Assembly (NCBI GenBank): GCA_947259095.1
Contig: CAMYLA010000016.1
Coordinates: 1 to 58,996 of the forward strand
DNA: 58,996 nt
Origin: an uncultured Acidimicrobiaceae bacterium
Lineage (GTDB): Bacteria > Actinomycetota > Acidimicrobiia > Acidimicrobiales > SZUA-35
Direction of reading: 5' to 3'
Under the pieces are notes generated by a model, which worked only from the letters and a program-made list of their open reading frames with translations, was not told the origin of the DNA and did not search any database. Below are positions 50,660 to 58,861 of this stretch, one piece after another (positions within the stretch are counted from its first letter, which is position 1; each line of letters starts with the position of its first letter). The translations under genes and the position numbers were made by a program.

Positions 50660-51421
50660 ATGACAGAAAGCAACGATTTGACGTCCAGGACTGCGCTGGT
50701 GACCGGCGCCAGCCGAGGAATCGGCGAAGCGAGCGCCAGGGCACTCGATGCGGCCGGGGCCAGGGTGATCCTCACCGGCCGGACGGTGGCCGATCTGGAG
50801 CGGGTGGCCGGCGATCTCGGCAACGATCCGGTGATCATCACCGCCGACCTGGCGCAGTCGGGGGCCGGGACCGCACTGGCCGAACAGGTGGTGGCGCAGG
50901 TCGGCGGGGTCGACATCCTGGTCAACAATGCGGGCATCCCGATGCGGCGCACCCCCGAACAGCTCACCGAGGCCGACGTGGACCTGGTGTTCGCCATCAA
51001 CGTGCGCTCGTTGCTGATGTTGTCGGTCGGGCTTGGCCCGTCGATGATCGAGCGGGGTGGTGGCTCGATCGTGAACATCTCGTCCATCGCCGGCCTCAGC
51101 GGGCCGCTCGGTCGGGTGGCATATGCCGGCACCAAGGGGGCGGTCGATGCCATGACCAGGGCCCTGGCCGCCGATTGGGGTCCAAAGGGGATCCGGGTCA
51201 ACTCGATCTGCCCCGGGATCATCACCACCGCCATCTGGGAGGAGAGCCGCCAGACCGTTCCCGGCCTGATCGAGGACCTGGCCCAGAAGGTCCCGCTGAA
51301 GCGTTGGGGCGACAGCGACGACATCGCCGATGTGGTGCTCTTCTTCGCCTCCGACGCCAGCCGCTACGTCACCGGCGAGACCATCGCCGTCGACGGCGGC
51401 ATGACCAGGCTCAGCGTCTGA
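50660..51421 (+). CDS. Short-chain dehydrogenase/reductase
   Basis: 253 residues. Cofactor loop TGASRGIGEASA, Arg in TGRTVADLE suggesting NADP preference, NNAG, catalytic Ser in IVNISSIAGLSG and YAGTK. The end TGETIAVDGGMTRLSV is typical. Related to 3-oxoacyl-ACP reductase-like or gluconate-type SDRs; substrate unknown. It is divergent from the fusion glycosylase gene and convergent with the AtuA-like gene, beginning the CoA-ester metabolism region. Confidence 0.93.
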   Translation: MTESNDLTSRTALVTGASRGIGEASARALDAAGARVILTGRTVADLERVAGDLGNDPVIITADLAQSGAGTALAEQVVAQVGGVDILVNNAGIPMRRTPEQLTEADVDLVFAINVRSLLMLSVGLGPSMIERGGGSIVNISSIAGLSGPLGRVAYAGTKGAVDAMTRALAADWGPKGIRVNSICPGIITTAIWEESRQTVPGLIEDLAQKVPLKRWGDSDDIADVVLFFASDASRYVTGETIAVDGGMTRLSV

Positions 51422-51512
51422 CCACCGGTGGGTGCGCACCCCGGTTGTCGGAGATGCTTGAACCGCCGCGGCCGCTGTGGTCGCCGCGGCCTGCTCTGTC
51501 GGTCCGGGCCCG

Positions 51513-53309
51513 TCAGCGGTCCGGGGTCGCTTCGAGCACCGACACCGGGATGGGGATGATCTTCGCCCGGAGCCACTCGCCGAGGGCCTTTGCCTGCGGA
51601 TCCTGCCTGGTCGAGGCGGCGACCCCCTCCTCGAGCAGCCCCCGGATCACGAAGTTGAGTGACCGGATGGCCGGGAATCGGTACCGTTCGATCGACAGGT
51701 CGGCGGTCTCGGGCAGCAGTTGGCGGAGCAAGTCAACGGTGAGCGTGTTGTCGAGCCAGGCCCAGCCTTCGTCATTGCGGGCGTAGACACCGAGGTTGGC
51801 ATCGCCGCCCTTGTCGCCCGATCGGGTACCGACCACCCGGCCGATGGCCGCCTCGACCGTCGGTCCGGGCGGGGCCGGAGCTGGAGGCTCGAGCTCGACC
51901 TCGATCGGGTCGCCCGTAGGGTTGACCGACTCGACCATCGTCGTCGAACCGTCGAGGTGGACATAGTGGGGGACCAGCCCGGCCGGCACGACGGCGGGAC
52001 GGTAGACCCCGAACACCGAGCCGGCGGTTGGCCCACCTCCCAGGCCGTACAGGCCGGGGATGCTCGACAGGCCGGTGTGGGTCAGGGCATTGGAGAAGGC
52101 ACGACCGACCTTGCGCTCATCGGTGTCCTTGACCGTGACCCGCCAGATGGCGGCCGCTTCCTCCTGGCTGGTCGGGTCCGGTTTGTTGGTGGGGATCAGC
52201 CTGCTGGTGATCGAGTCGAAGTCGTCCGGACCGAACGGGCAGGCGTCCCAGAACGCAGCCTCGGCGAACCGGGCCTTCTCCTCGATGTCGAGGCCGGTGA
52301 GGGCCAGGCTGAACGAGTTGCGGTGGCCGCCGACCTCGTTCATCGCCACCTTCAGTGTTTCCGGCGGGGCCTGGCCCCTGGTGCCGCTGATCCTGACCCG
52401 GTCGGTGCCGACCTGCTCGAGGGAGATGGTGTCGAACCGGGTGGTGACGTCGGGCCCGAGGTACTGGGGCCCGCCGATCTCGTACAGCAGTTGTGAGGTC
52501 ACCGTCGCCACATTGACCGTGCCGCCGGTGCCGTCGTGCTTGCCGATGACCGAGCTCCCGTCGTCGGCCACCTCGGCCCAGGGGAACCCGAAGCGGGCTC
52601 GACCGCCGATCTCGTCGTAGCCCTCGATCTCGTGGAAGAACGAATAGTTCCCTCCGGTGGCCTGGGCGCTGCACTCGATCACGTGCCCGGCCACCACCGC
52701 CCCGGCCAACTGGTCGAAGTCGTCTCGCCGCCAACCATGATGCCAGGCTGCAGGCCCGCAGACGACGGCGGCATCGGTCACGCGGCCGGTGATGACGATG
52801 TCGGCCCCCTGGCCAAGGGCTTCCACGATGCCCCAGCCCCCCAGGTAGGCGTTGGCGGTGAGTGGCTGGAACGTCTCGTCCGCCGGGTCACCGATGGTTC
52901 CGTCGGCGCCGAAGGGTCGAAGGTCGCCCGATTCGGTCAGCTCCCCGACCCGCACCAGGAGGTCGTCGCCGTCGACGTAGGCGATCCTGGGCGACAGGCC
53001 CAGTCTTGCCGCCACCTCGGCCACCGCATCGGCGCACCCGTCGGGATCGAGGCCGCCGGCGTTCGACACCACCTTGATGCCACGGTCGAGGCAGGTGCCC
53101 ATCACCTCCTCCATCTGGTCGACGAAGGTCCTTGCGTAGCCGCCTCCCGGCCGTTTTGCCCGGATCCTGCTCAGGATCAGCATGGTCAGTTCGGCCAACC
53201 AGTCGCCGGTCAGCACGTCGATCGGGCCGCCCTCCACCATCTCGGTCGCCCCGGACGGGCGATCACCGAAGAATCCCGAGCAGTTTGCGATCCGGATGGG
53301 CTGGGTCAT
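51513..53309 (-). CDS. AtuA/DUF1446-family protein (acyclic terpene utilization-like)
   Basis: 598 residues from the ATG at 53309, which has GAGGATTCGCC upstream. The N-terminus PIRIANCSGFFGDRPSGATE, the block RTFVDQMEEVMGTCLDRGIK with VVSNAGG, and the second-half GTRSGDKGGDANLGVYAR match the AtuA family, which is required for citronellol/geranyl degradation in Pseudomonas but of unclear biochemistry. It is divergent from the CaiB-type CoA-transferase gene (155 bases), in line with a role in breakdown of branched acids or terpenoid CoA esters. Confidence 0.88.
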   Translation of the reverse strand: MTQPIRIANCSGFFGDRPSGATEMVEGGPIDVLTGDWLAELTMLILSRIRAKRPGGGYARTFVDQMEEVMGTCLDRGIKVVSNAGGLDPDGCADAVAEVAARLGLSPRIAYVDGDDLLVRVGELTESGDLRPFGADGTIGDPADETFQPLTANAYLGGWGIVEALGQGADIVITGRVTDAAVVCGPAAWHHGWRRDDFDQLAGAVVAGHVIECSAQATGGNYSFFHEIEGYDEIGGRARFGFPWAEVADDGSSVIGKHDGTGGTVNVATVTSQLLYEIGGPQYLGPDVTTRFDTISLEQVGTDRVRISGTRGQAPPETLKVAMNEVGGHRNSFSLALTGLDIEEKARFAEAAFWDACPFGPDDFDSITSRLIPTNKPDPTSQEEAAAIWRVTVKDTDERKVGRAFSNALTHTGLSSIPGLYGLGGGPTAGSVFGVYRPAVVPAGLVPHYVHLDGSTTMVESVNPTGDPIEVELEPPAPAPPGPTVEAAIGRVVGTRSGDKGGDANLGVYARNDEGWAWLDNTLTVDLLRQLLPETADLSIERYRFPAIRSLNFVIRGLLEEGVAASTRQDPQAKALGEWLRAKIIPIPVSVLEATPDR

Positions 53310-53464
53310 GGCGAATCCTCGAGTCTGTTGCGCAATGGCCGGCGCCTCGACCACCGGGTCCCGTGGCCGGTGTCGGGGGTTGCGGCCTGCGATCCGACTG
53401 TAGGTCGACGGTGGCGAGGGCGGCCATTTTCTTGCCAGACCGGCGGAGCTGCAATACTCGGCCC

Positions 53465-54676
53465 GTGAAGCCTCTCGACGGTATCAAAGTCATCGAAATG
53501 ACCAGCTGGATGGCCGCGCCGAGCGCCGGCGCCATCCTGGCCGACCTCGGTGCAGACGTGATCAAGGTCGAGCCGCCACGGGGCGACCCGATGCGGGGCT
53601 TGGCCCGCCAACCGAAGGTCGAGGGCAACACCCCACCGGTCGACGCCGCCTTCACCGTCGACAATCGGGGAAAGCGTTCGGTGACCGTTGCCGTGGATCA
53701 GCCGGCCGGCGCCGACGTGGTCAAACGGCTGATCGCCGAGGCCGACGTGTTGTTGACCAACCTGTTGGCCCACCGCCAGGACCGGTACGGGCTCGATCCG
53801 GAATCGCTCCGTGAGCTGAACCCGAAGCTGGTCCACGCCACCCTCAGTGGCTATGGCCGTCGGGGGCCGGATGCGGCCCGTCCCGGCTATGACGTGACTG
53901 CGTTCTTCGGCCGGGGTGGGGTGACCCATTCGGTGACCGATCCCGACGCCGCCCCACCCCGGGCGCCGGTTGCCCAGGGCGACCACACCACCGGGCTGGC
54001 CATGGTGGGCTCGATCCTGGCCGCCCTGCGGTTGGCGGAGCGGACCGGGGAAATGCAGGTGGTCGACGTGAGCCTGCTGGCCACTGCGCTGTGGTCGATG
54101 GCCACCGATGTCGCCCCGGCGCTGATAGACCGCCGCCAGCCTCGGGCCAGGGACCGCCACCATCAGGTCAGTGCCCTGGGCAACCGGTACCCCTGCGCCG
54201 ATGGCAGGTGGCTGATCGTCAACATGCCCGAGGACCATTGGTGGCCCCGGTTCTGCACCACCGTCGGTGAACCGGCATGGGGGACCGATGCGGACTTCGA
54301 CACCCCAAAGAAGCGGTTCGATCGTATGCCGGAGATCGTCGATCGCATCGATGCCATCATGTCGACCAGAACGGCCGAGGAGTGGGGTCGGATCTTCGAC
54401 GAGGCCGGTCTCATCTGGGGGCCGATCCAGACCCTGCCCGAGGTCGTCGATGATCCCCAGGCCAGGGCCATGGAGCTTTTTGTACCCCTGGAGAACCCCG
54501 ACGGTGGATTCCCTTTCGAGACCTTGGCATCACCGATCAGGATCGAGGGCAGCGACACCAGGCCCGTCTCGCCGGCGCCGGCGCTCGGCGCCGACACCGA
54601 TCGGGTGCTCGACGAACTGGGGCTTTCGGCAGACGAGATCGCAGCGCTGCGCAGCGCGGGGACGATCGGCGACTGA
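53465..54676 (+). CDS. CaiB/BaiF-family (class III) CoA-transferase
   Basis: 403 residues from a GTG at 53465. Family landmarks: VKPLDGIKVIEMTSWMAAPS, LGADVIKVEPPRGDPMRG, the Asp-containing LLTNLLAHRQDRYGLDPESL and the late DGRWLIVNMPEDHWW. Class III transferases move CoA between acids through an aspartyl intermediate. Substrates cannot be predicted. No strong ribosome-binding site is present. With the flanking acyl-CoA genes it fits a carboxylic-acid degradation region. Confidence 0.93.
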   Translation: MKPLDGIKVIEMTSWMAAPSAGAILADLGADVIKVEPPRGDPMRGLARQPKVEGNTPPVDAAFTVDNRGKRSVTVAVDQPAGADVVKRLIAEADVLLTNLLAHRQDRYGLDPESLRELNPKLVHATLSGYGRRGPDAARPGYDVTAFFGRGGVTHSVTDPDAAPPRAPVAQGDHTTGLAMVGSILAALRLAERTGEMQVVDVSLLATALWSMATDVAPALIDRRQPRARDRHHQVSALGNRYPCADGRWLIVNMPEDHWWPRFCTTVGEPAWGTDADFDTPKKRFDRMPEIVDRIDAIMSTRTAEEWGRIFDEAGLIWGPIQTLPEVVDDPQARAMELFVPLENPDGGFPFETLASPIRIEGSDTRPVSPAPALGADTDRVLDELGLSADEIAALRSAGTIGD

Positions 54677-54778
54677 CGGTTCGTTCGGGCAACGCAGTGC
54701 CCCGGTTGGCCGCAGTGGCCCTCGACCCTGTGGCAACGCCGACCCGTCGACCCGCCGACCCGCCGACCCGCTTGGGGA

Positions 54779-55147
54779 TCAGCCGGGCCGGCAGTCGGGG
54801 TCGCCCAGGGCGGAGCAGAGTTGCTGGAGCCGGTCGGGATCGAGCTGGAACCAGGCCCACTTGCCCCGTTGTTCCCGCTGGAGAAGCCCGGCCTTGACCA
54901 GGATCGACAGGTGGTGGCTGATGGTCGGCTGGGTCCTGTCGAGCAGAGCGGGGAGGTCGCAGGCGCACGCTTCGCCGGACCGGGCGATGAGGTTCAACAG
55001 CTTGAGCCGCACCGGATCGGCCAGTGCCTTGACGGTGGCGGCCAGCTCGGCGGCGGAGGCGTCGTCGAGGGTGGGGCCAAGGAGAGGTGGACAGCAGGTG
55101 ACGACGTCGCTCGATTCGGTGGAGGCGGTGGTCTTCGATCCGGCCAT
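54779..55147 (-). CDS. arsR: ArsR-family metal(loid)-sensing repressor
   Basis: 122 residues from ATG 55147; an ATG three codons earlier (55156) is possible. Winged helix: LADPVRLKLLNLIARSGEAC, DRTQPTISHHLSILVKAGLL. Possible metal ligands are the vicinal Cys pair in VVTCCPPLL near the N-terminus and the CAC motif in GEACACDLPALL at the helix that holds CxC in classical ArsR. The stop is close to the end of the CoA-transferase gene. It is divergent from arsI and almost certainly regulates it. Confidence 0.9.
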   Translation of the reverse strand: MAGSKTTASTESSDVVTCCPPLLGPTLDDASAAELAATVKALADPVRLKLLNLIARSGEACACDLPALLDRTQPTISHHLSILVKAGLLQREQRGKWAWFQLDPDRLQQLCSALGDPDCRPG

Positions 55148-55175
55148 GTCCACCATGGTAGCGCGAGCCGGCCGA

Positions 55176-55245
55176 CATATCGATGGATGTCGTATTGACA
55201 CTCGTCGATTTGATGGTACGGTGAGCGTTGTCAGTCATATCGATG
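55176..55245. promoter_or_regulatory. arsI promoter with repeated CATATCGATG elements, candidate ArsR operators
   Basis: CATATCGATG occurs at 55176-55185 and 55236-55245, 60 bases apart in the same orientation, flanking a readable promoter: -35 TTGACA at 55195-55200, 16-base spacer, -10 TACGGT at 55217-55222, directed at arsI. Additional symmetry (TGACA near the -35 and TGTCA at 55229-55233) brackets the promoter. The spacing would allow looping or cooperative binding by ArsR. Confidence 0.65.
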
Positions 55246-55344
55246 AGGATCGAAGTGGCAGACGAGCGACTGATACGATGAGGCTCGACGAAACCGGTGT
55301 CGGGCTCGAACCCGACGCACCGAGTCGGAGAAGCGAGAACGACC

Positions 55345-55791
55345 ATGCGACTGCAATTGGCACTGAACGTCGAGAACATCGATGAGTCAATCGAGTTCTA
55401 CTCCAGGATGTTCAACACCGCCCCCTACAAGACCAAGCCCGGGTACGCCAACTTCGAGATCGAGCAACCACCGCTGAAGCTTGTGTTGTTCGAGCAGCAG
55501 GGGAGCGGAGGCACGCTCAACCATCTGGGAGTCGAGGTGGAAACCGCCGACCAGGTCGAGGCGGCCGAGGCCCGCATCACCGGCGCCGGCCTGGAGACGA
55601 CCGGGGTCGACGAGACCCTGTGCTGCTATGCGGCCAAGACCGAAACCTGGGTCCAGGGGCCGGACACCAAATGGGAGTGGTACGTCAAGAACGACGATGT
55701 CGCCGAGGCGAACTTCACGGTGGCCGCCGACGCCACCTGTGATTGCGAACCGGTGGTGGCCGCCACCGTTGGCGAAGCCGGCTGCTGCTGA
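55345..55791 (+). CDS. arsI: ArsI/CadI-family vicinal-oxygen-chelate protein (C-As lyase-like)
   Basis: 148 residues from ATG 55345. The VOC fold has the ferrous-iron ligands expected for this family at Gln4 (MRLQLAL), His60 (LNHLGVEV) and Glu111 (WEWYVKN). The vicinal pair Cys93-Cys94 in DETLCCYA is the ArsI trivalent-arsenic site. The tail adds CDCEP and GCC, further soft-metal ligands. ArsI cleaves the carbon-arsenic bond of trivalent organoarsenicals; CadI proteins of the same family are cadmium-induced. Divergence from arsR supports a metalloid response. A longer frame upstream lacks start signals. Confidence 0.9.
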   Translation: MRLQLALNVENIDESIEFYSRMFNTAPYKTKPGYANFEIEQPPLKLVLFEQQGSGGTLNHLGVEVETADQVEAAEARITGAGLETTGVDETLCCYAAKTETWVQGPDTKWEWYVKNDDVAEANFTVAADATCDCEPVVAATVGEAGCC

Positions 55792-55867
55792 AGAGGCGCC
55801 GCCGGCCTCTTTGCCGGCGGTGCGATCGAGGAGAAACCGGCTGGTGCCGGCGCTCTTCGGCACACCG

Positions 55868-56677
55868 CTAGCGGCCCTTCCAGTCCGGGGTGCGCTTCTC
55901 GGCGAAGGCCAGCGGTCCCTCCAGGGCATCCTCGGAGGCCGCCATCTCGGCCACCGCCGGATACCGATCATGGAACGCCTCCGGCAGTGGCCGATCAAGC
56001 CCCATCATCGCCGACTGCTTCGTGGCTCGGATCGACAGTGGGGCGCCGAGCAGGATGTCATCGATCAATCCATCGACCGCCTCGTCGAGCTGGTCGTATG
56101 GCACGACGTCGTTGACCAGGCCCAATTCCATGGCCCGGGTCGCGGTCATGGTCCGGCTGGTCAGCAGGTACTCCATGGCCAGTTTCAGCGGCAGCTGTCT
56201 GGGCAGTCGGTGCACGCCGCCGCCCCCGGCGTAGATTCCCCGTCGCGGCTCGGGGAGCCCGAACTCGACATGGTCGGCCGCCACCACCAGGTCGCAGGCC
56301 AGCACCACCTCGAAGCCGCCGCCCAGGGCGATGCCGTTGACCCTGGCGATCAGCGGCTTCGAGTAGTTGAACCGCTCGATCAATCTGGTGACGGCGGCCA
56401 TCAGTTCGGCGTCCTCGGCCTGGGCTTCGGCCGACGCCCGTCGCATCGCCGACAGGTACTTCAGATCACGACCGGCGCAGAACGCCTGGTTGCCGATGCC
56501 GGTGACCACCACAACCCACACATCGTCGTCGGCCTCCGCCTCGTCGAGGAGATCACTCCACTCCTTGTGGGCCGGGGTGTTGATGGCGTTTCGGACCTCG
56601 GGTCGGTTGATGGTGATCCTGGCTACATGATCCCGGGGTTTTTCGTACAGGAAGTACTCGAGTTGGTGGACGGTCAT
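55868..56677 (-). CDS. Enoyl-CoA hydratase/isomerase family protein
   Basis: 269 residues. Crotonase fold: ITINRPEVRNAINTPAHKEW, the oxyanion residues in NQAFCAGRDLKYL and NGIALGGGFEVVLACDLVVA. The usual catalytic Glu region reads FGLPEPRRGIYAGGGGVHRL, with Glu in the PEP segment and Gly where some hydratases have the second Glu, so hydratase versus isomerase is undecided. Co-oriented with the DsbA-like and thiolase genes, which suggests a beta-oxidation-type cluster. Confidence 0.92.
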   Translation of the reverse strand: MTVHQLEYFLYEKPRDHVARITINRPEVRNAINTPAHKEWSDLLDEAEADDDVWVVVVTGIGNQAFCAGRDLKYLSAMRRASAEAQAEDAELMAAVTRLIERFNYSKPLIARVNGIALGGGFEVVLACDLVVAADHVEFGLPEPRRGIYAGGGGVHRLPRQLPLKLAMEYLLTSRTMTATRAMELGLVNDVVPYDQLDEAVDGLIDDILLGAPLSIRATKQSAMMGLDRPLPEAFHDRYPAVAEMAASEDALEGPLAFAEKRTPDWKGR

Positions 56678-56690
56678 CGTCGGCCGCCGG

Positions 56691-57449
56691 CTACTGGTCC
56701 TGGTCCGCTGCCAGATGCCCTCGGCGGTGGCCTCCCTGCCAGTCCTCCTGCTGTGGGGCGTCGGCGGTGCCGCCCAGGATGTTGAGCTGCGGTACCTCCC
56801 GCAGACTGCGCTTCATCTCGGCGAAACCGGGGAAGCCGGCCAGGGTCGTGACCGCATCCCAGAGCCGGACCGCGTCCTCGTCGGAGGGAACCCGGGAGAT
56901 CACCGGCCCGAAGAAGGACAGCCCGTCCGGCGGCTGGAAGGTGATGATCGGCGTGCCGACGTCGCGGCCGGTGCGGGCCAGCGCCAGCTCCGTTTCGTCT
57001 TCCAGCATGGCATCCCACGAGGTGTCGTCGAGCGCCTTTGCGTAGTCGGTGGGGAGGCCGGCTGCGGTCAACACCTCCTCGGCGTGTTCGACGGTACTGA
57101 GGTGGCTTCGCATCCCGGAGCCTTTCGGTTTGTCCCAGTAGCTCTCGCCGTATGCGGTGACCAGCGCGGCCATCGGGTCGCGGCCGAGGTCGTCTCGGAT
57201 CGCCGCCGCCACCCGCAACATGCGGAGACCGGCGGTATGGCCGTGCTCGTACTCCGGCGGGAACTCGGTGGCGTAGTCCTTGTCCTTGTTGAGGATACGC
57301 AGCGAGATGAACCGCCAGTCGACCTTGTAGTCGGTCTGGGCCGCCACCTTCTCGACCCACCTCGAGGTGATCCAGGCGAACGGACAGACCGGATCCCAGA
57401 AGAACTCGATGTCGTAGTCCGGGTCTGATGGGGGAGCGGTCGTCTTCAT
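56691..57449 (-). CDS. DsbA/FrnE-family thioredoxin-fold protein (single active-site Cys)
   Basis: 252 residues from ATG 57449; a TTG ten codons earlier is possible. The active-site region DIEFFWDPVCPFAWITSRWV has Cys22-Pro-Phe-Ala, so only the first Cys of the CxxC pair is present. The family includes mycothiol-linked nitroreductase Rv2466c and 2-hydroxychromene-2-carboxylate isomerase-like proteins. No signal peptide, so cytosolic. A GTPIITFQPPDG cis-Pro loop is present. A glutathione/mycothiol-dependent isomerase or reductase role is likely, exact reaction unknown. Confidence 0.88.
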   Translation of the reverse strand: MKTTAPPSDPDYDIEFFWDPVCPFAWITSRWVEKVAAQTDYKVDWRFISLRILNKDKDYATEFPPEYEHGHTAGLRMLRVAAAIRDDLGRDPMAALVTAYGESYWDKPKGSGMRSHLSTVEHAEEVLTAAGLPTDYAKALDDTSWDAMLEDETELALARTGRDVGTPIITFQPPDGLSFFGPVISRVPSDEDAVRLWDAVTTLAGFPGFAEMKRSLREVPQLNILGGTADAPQQEDWQGGHRRGHLAADQDQ

Positions 57450-57636
57450 GGCCCTCGATCCTGTGCCTGTCTCGGTCAAGCGGTCGACCGGTGGAGTTGC
57501 AGGCTACAAAACACCGGGTTGGGGCGGCGAATTCCCTGACCCGGGTCCGGGTGGCCCGACGCCACCCTGTGGTCGAACGGCGGGTCCGACAGTTGCCGGA
57601 CCCGCCGCCACCACAAGCGATGGATCGACGAAGGTG

Positions 57637-58809
57637 TCAGGCGTCGAGTCGCTCGATGATGGTGGCGTTTGCCATACCGCCGCCCTCACACATCACCTGG
57701 AGGCCGTAGCGTCCGCCGGTGCGCTCCAACTCGTTCAGCAGCGTGCTCATGAGCTTGGTGCCGGAGCTGCCGAGCGGGTGGCCGAGGGCGATGGCCCCGC
57801 CGTTGACGTTGACCTTGCTCATGTCGGCCCCGGTCTCCTGTTGCCAGGCCAGGACAACCGAGGCGAAGGCCTCGTTGACCTCGAACAGGTCGATGTCGTC
57901 GATTGTCAGTCCGGTCTTCTCCAGGATCTTCTTGGTGGCCGGGATCGGACCCTTGAGCATCGTGACGGGGTCGGCGCCGGCGAGGGCGAAGGAGTGGAAT
58001 CGGGCCCGAGGCTCGAGTCCGAGCTCCGCCGCCTTCTCGGCACTCATGATCAGGACCGCCGATGCGCCGTCGCTGATCTGCGAGGAGTTGCCGGCGGTGA
58101 TCTTGCCGTCCTCCTTGAACGCCGGCTTCAACCCGGCCAGGGTCTCGGCGGTGGTGCCGGGCCGGATGCCCTCGTCGGTGGTCATCGGCTCGGTCTTGCC
58201 ATCGATTTCGACCGGTACCGGCACGATCTCCCGTTCGAAGCGACCCTCGGTGGTGGCCACCTCGGCCCGATGCTGGCTCTCCGCCCCGAACTCATCGAGG
58301 TCCTGGCGGCTGATGCCGTACTCGTCGGCGATCATGTCGGCCCCGATGCCCTGGGGAGGCAGACCGGTTTCGGCGTAGCGGTCCTGCATCTGATCGGGGA
58401 AGGGGAACCCCATCTTGCCCTCGACCACCGATGCCCCCATCGGGGTTCGGGTCATGACCTCGACGCCGGCCGCGACGACGATGTCGTAGGCTCCGGCCAG
58501 GACGCCCTGGGCAGCGAAGTGCAGCGCCTGCTGGCTGCTGCCGCACTGCCGATCGACCGTGGTGGCGGGAACGGACTCGGGCCATCCTGCGGTCAGCACG
58601 GCGTTCCGCCCGATGTTGAGCGACTGCTCGCCGACCTGCATGACACAGCCCATGATCACGTCGTCGACCATGGACGGGTCCAGATTGTTTCGCTCCTCGA
58701 GCGCCTTCAGGACATGGGCCGCCAGATCGGCCGGGTGCCAGTCCTTGAGCTTTCCGTTCCTCCTGCCGCCGGGGGTTCGGACGGCGTCGATGATGACTGC
58801 TTCTGGCAT
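57637..58809 (-). CDS. Thiolase (acetyl-CoA acetyltransferase family)
   Basis: 390 residues. The nucleophilic Cys is in TTVDRQCGSSQQALHFAAQG; the second Cys in GLQVMCEGGGMANATI; the catalytic His in NVNGGAIALGHPLGSSGTK; NEAFA is also intact. It cleaves 3-ketoacyl-CoA or condenses acetyl-CoA. AGGAGC lies upstream of the ATG. It follows a partial MarR-type regulator gene on the same strand, which may control the thiolase-DsbA-hydratase set. Confidence 0.95.
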   Translation of the reverse strand: MPEAVIIDAVRTPGGRRNGKLKDWHPADLAAHVLKALEERNNLDPSMVDDVIMGCVMQVGEQSLNIGRNAVLTAGWPESVPATTVDRQCGSSQQALHFAAQGVLAGAYDIVVAAGVEVMTRTPMGASVVEGKMGFPFPDQMQDRYAETGLPPQGIGADMIADEYGISRQDLDEFGAESQHRAEVATTEGRFEREIVPVPVEIDGKTEPMTTDEGIRPGTTAETLAGLKPAFKEDGKITAGNSSQISDGASAVLIMSAEKAAELGLEPRARFHSFALAGADPVTMLKGPIPATKKILEKTGLTIDDIDLFEVNEAFASVVLAWQQETGADMSKVNVNGGAIALGHPLGSSGTKLMSTLLNELERTGGRYGLQVMCEGGGMANATIIERLDA

Positions 58810-58861
58810 TGGGGGTGCTCCTTTTGGTCTTCGTGCTGTGGGTTCGCCCGGAGATAGGTGG

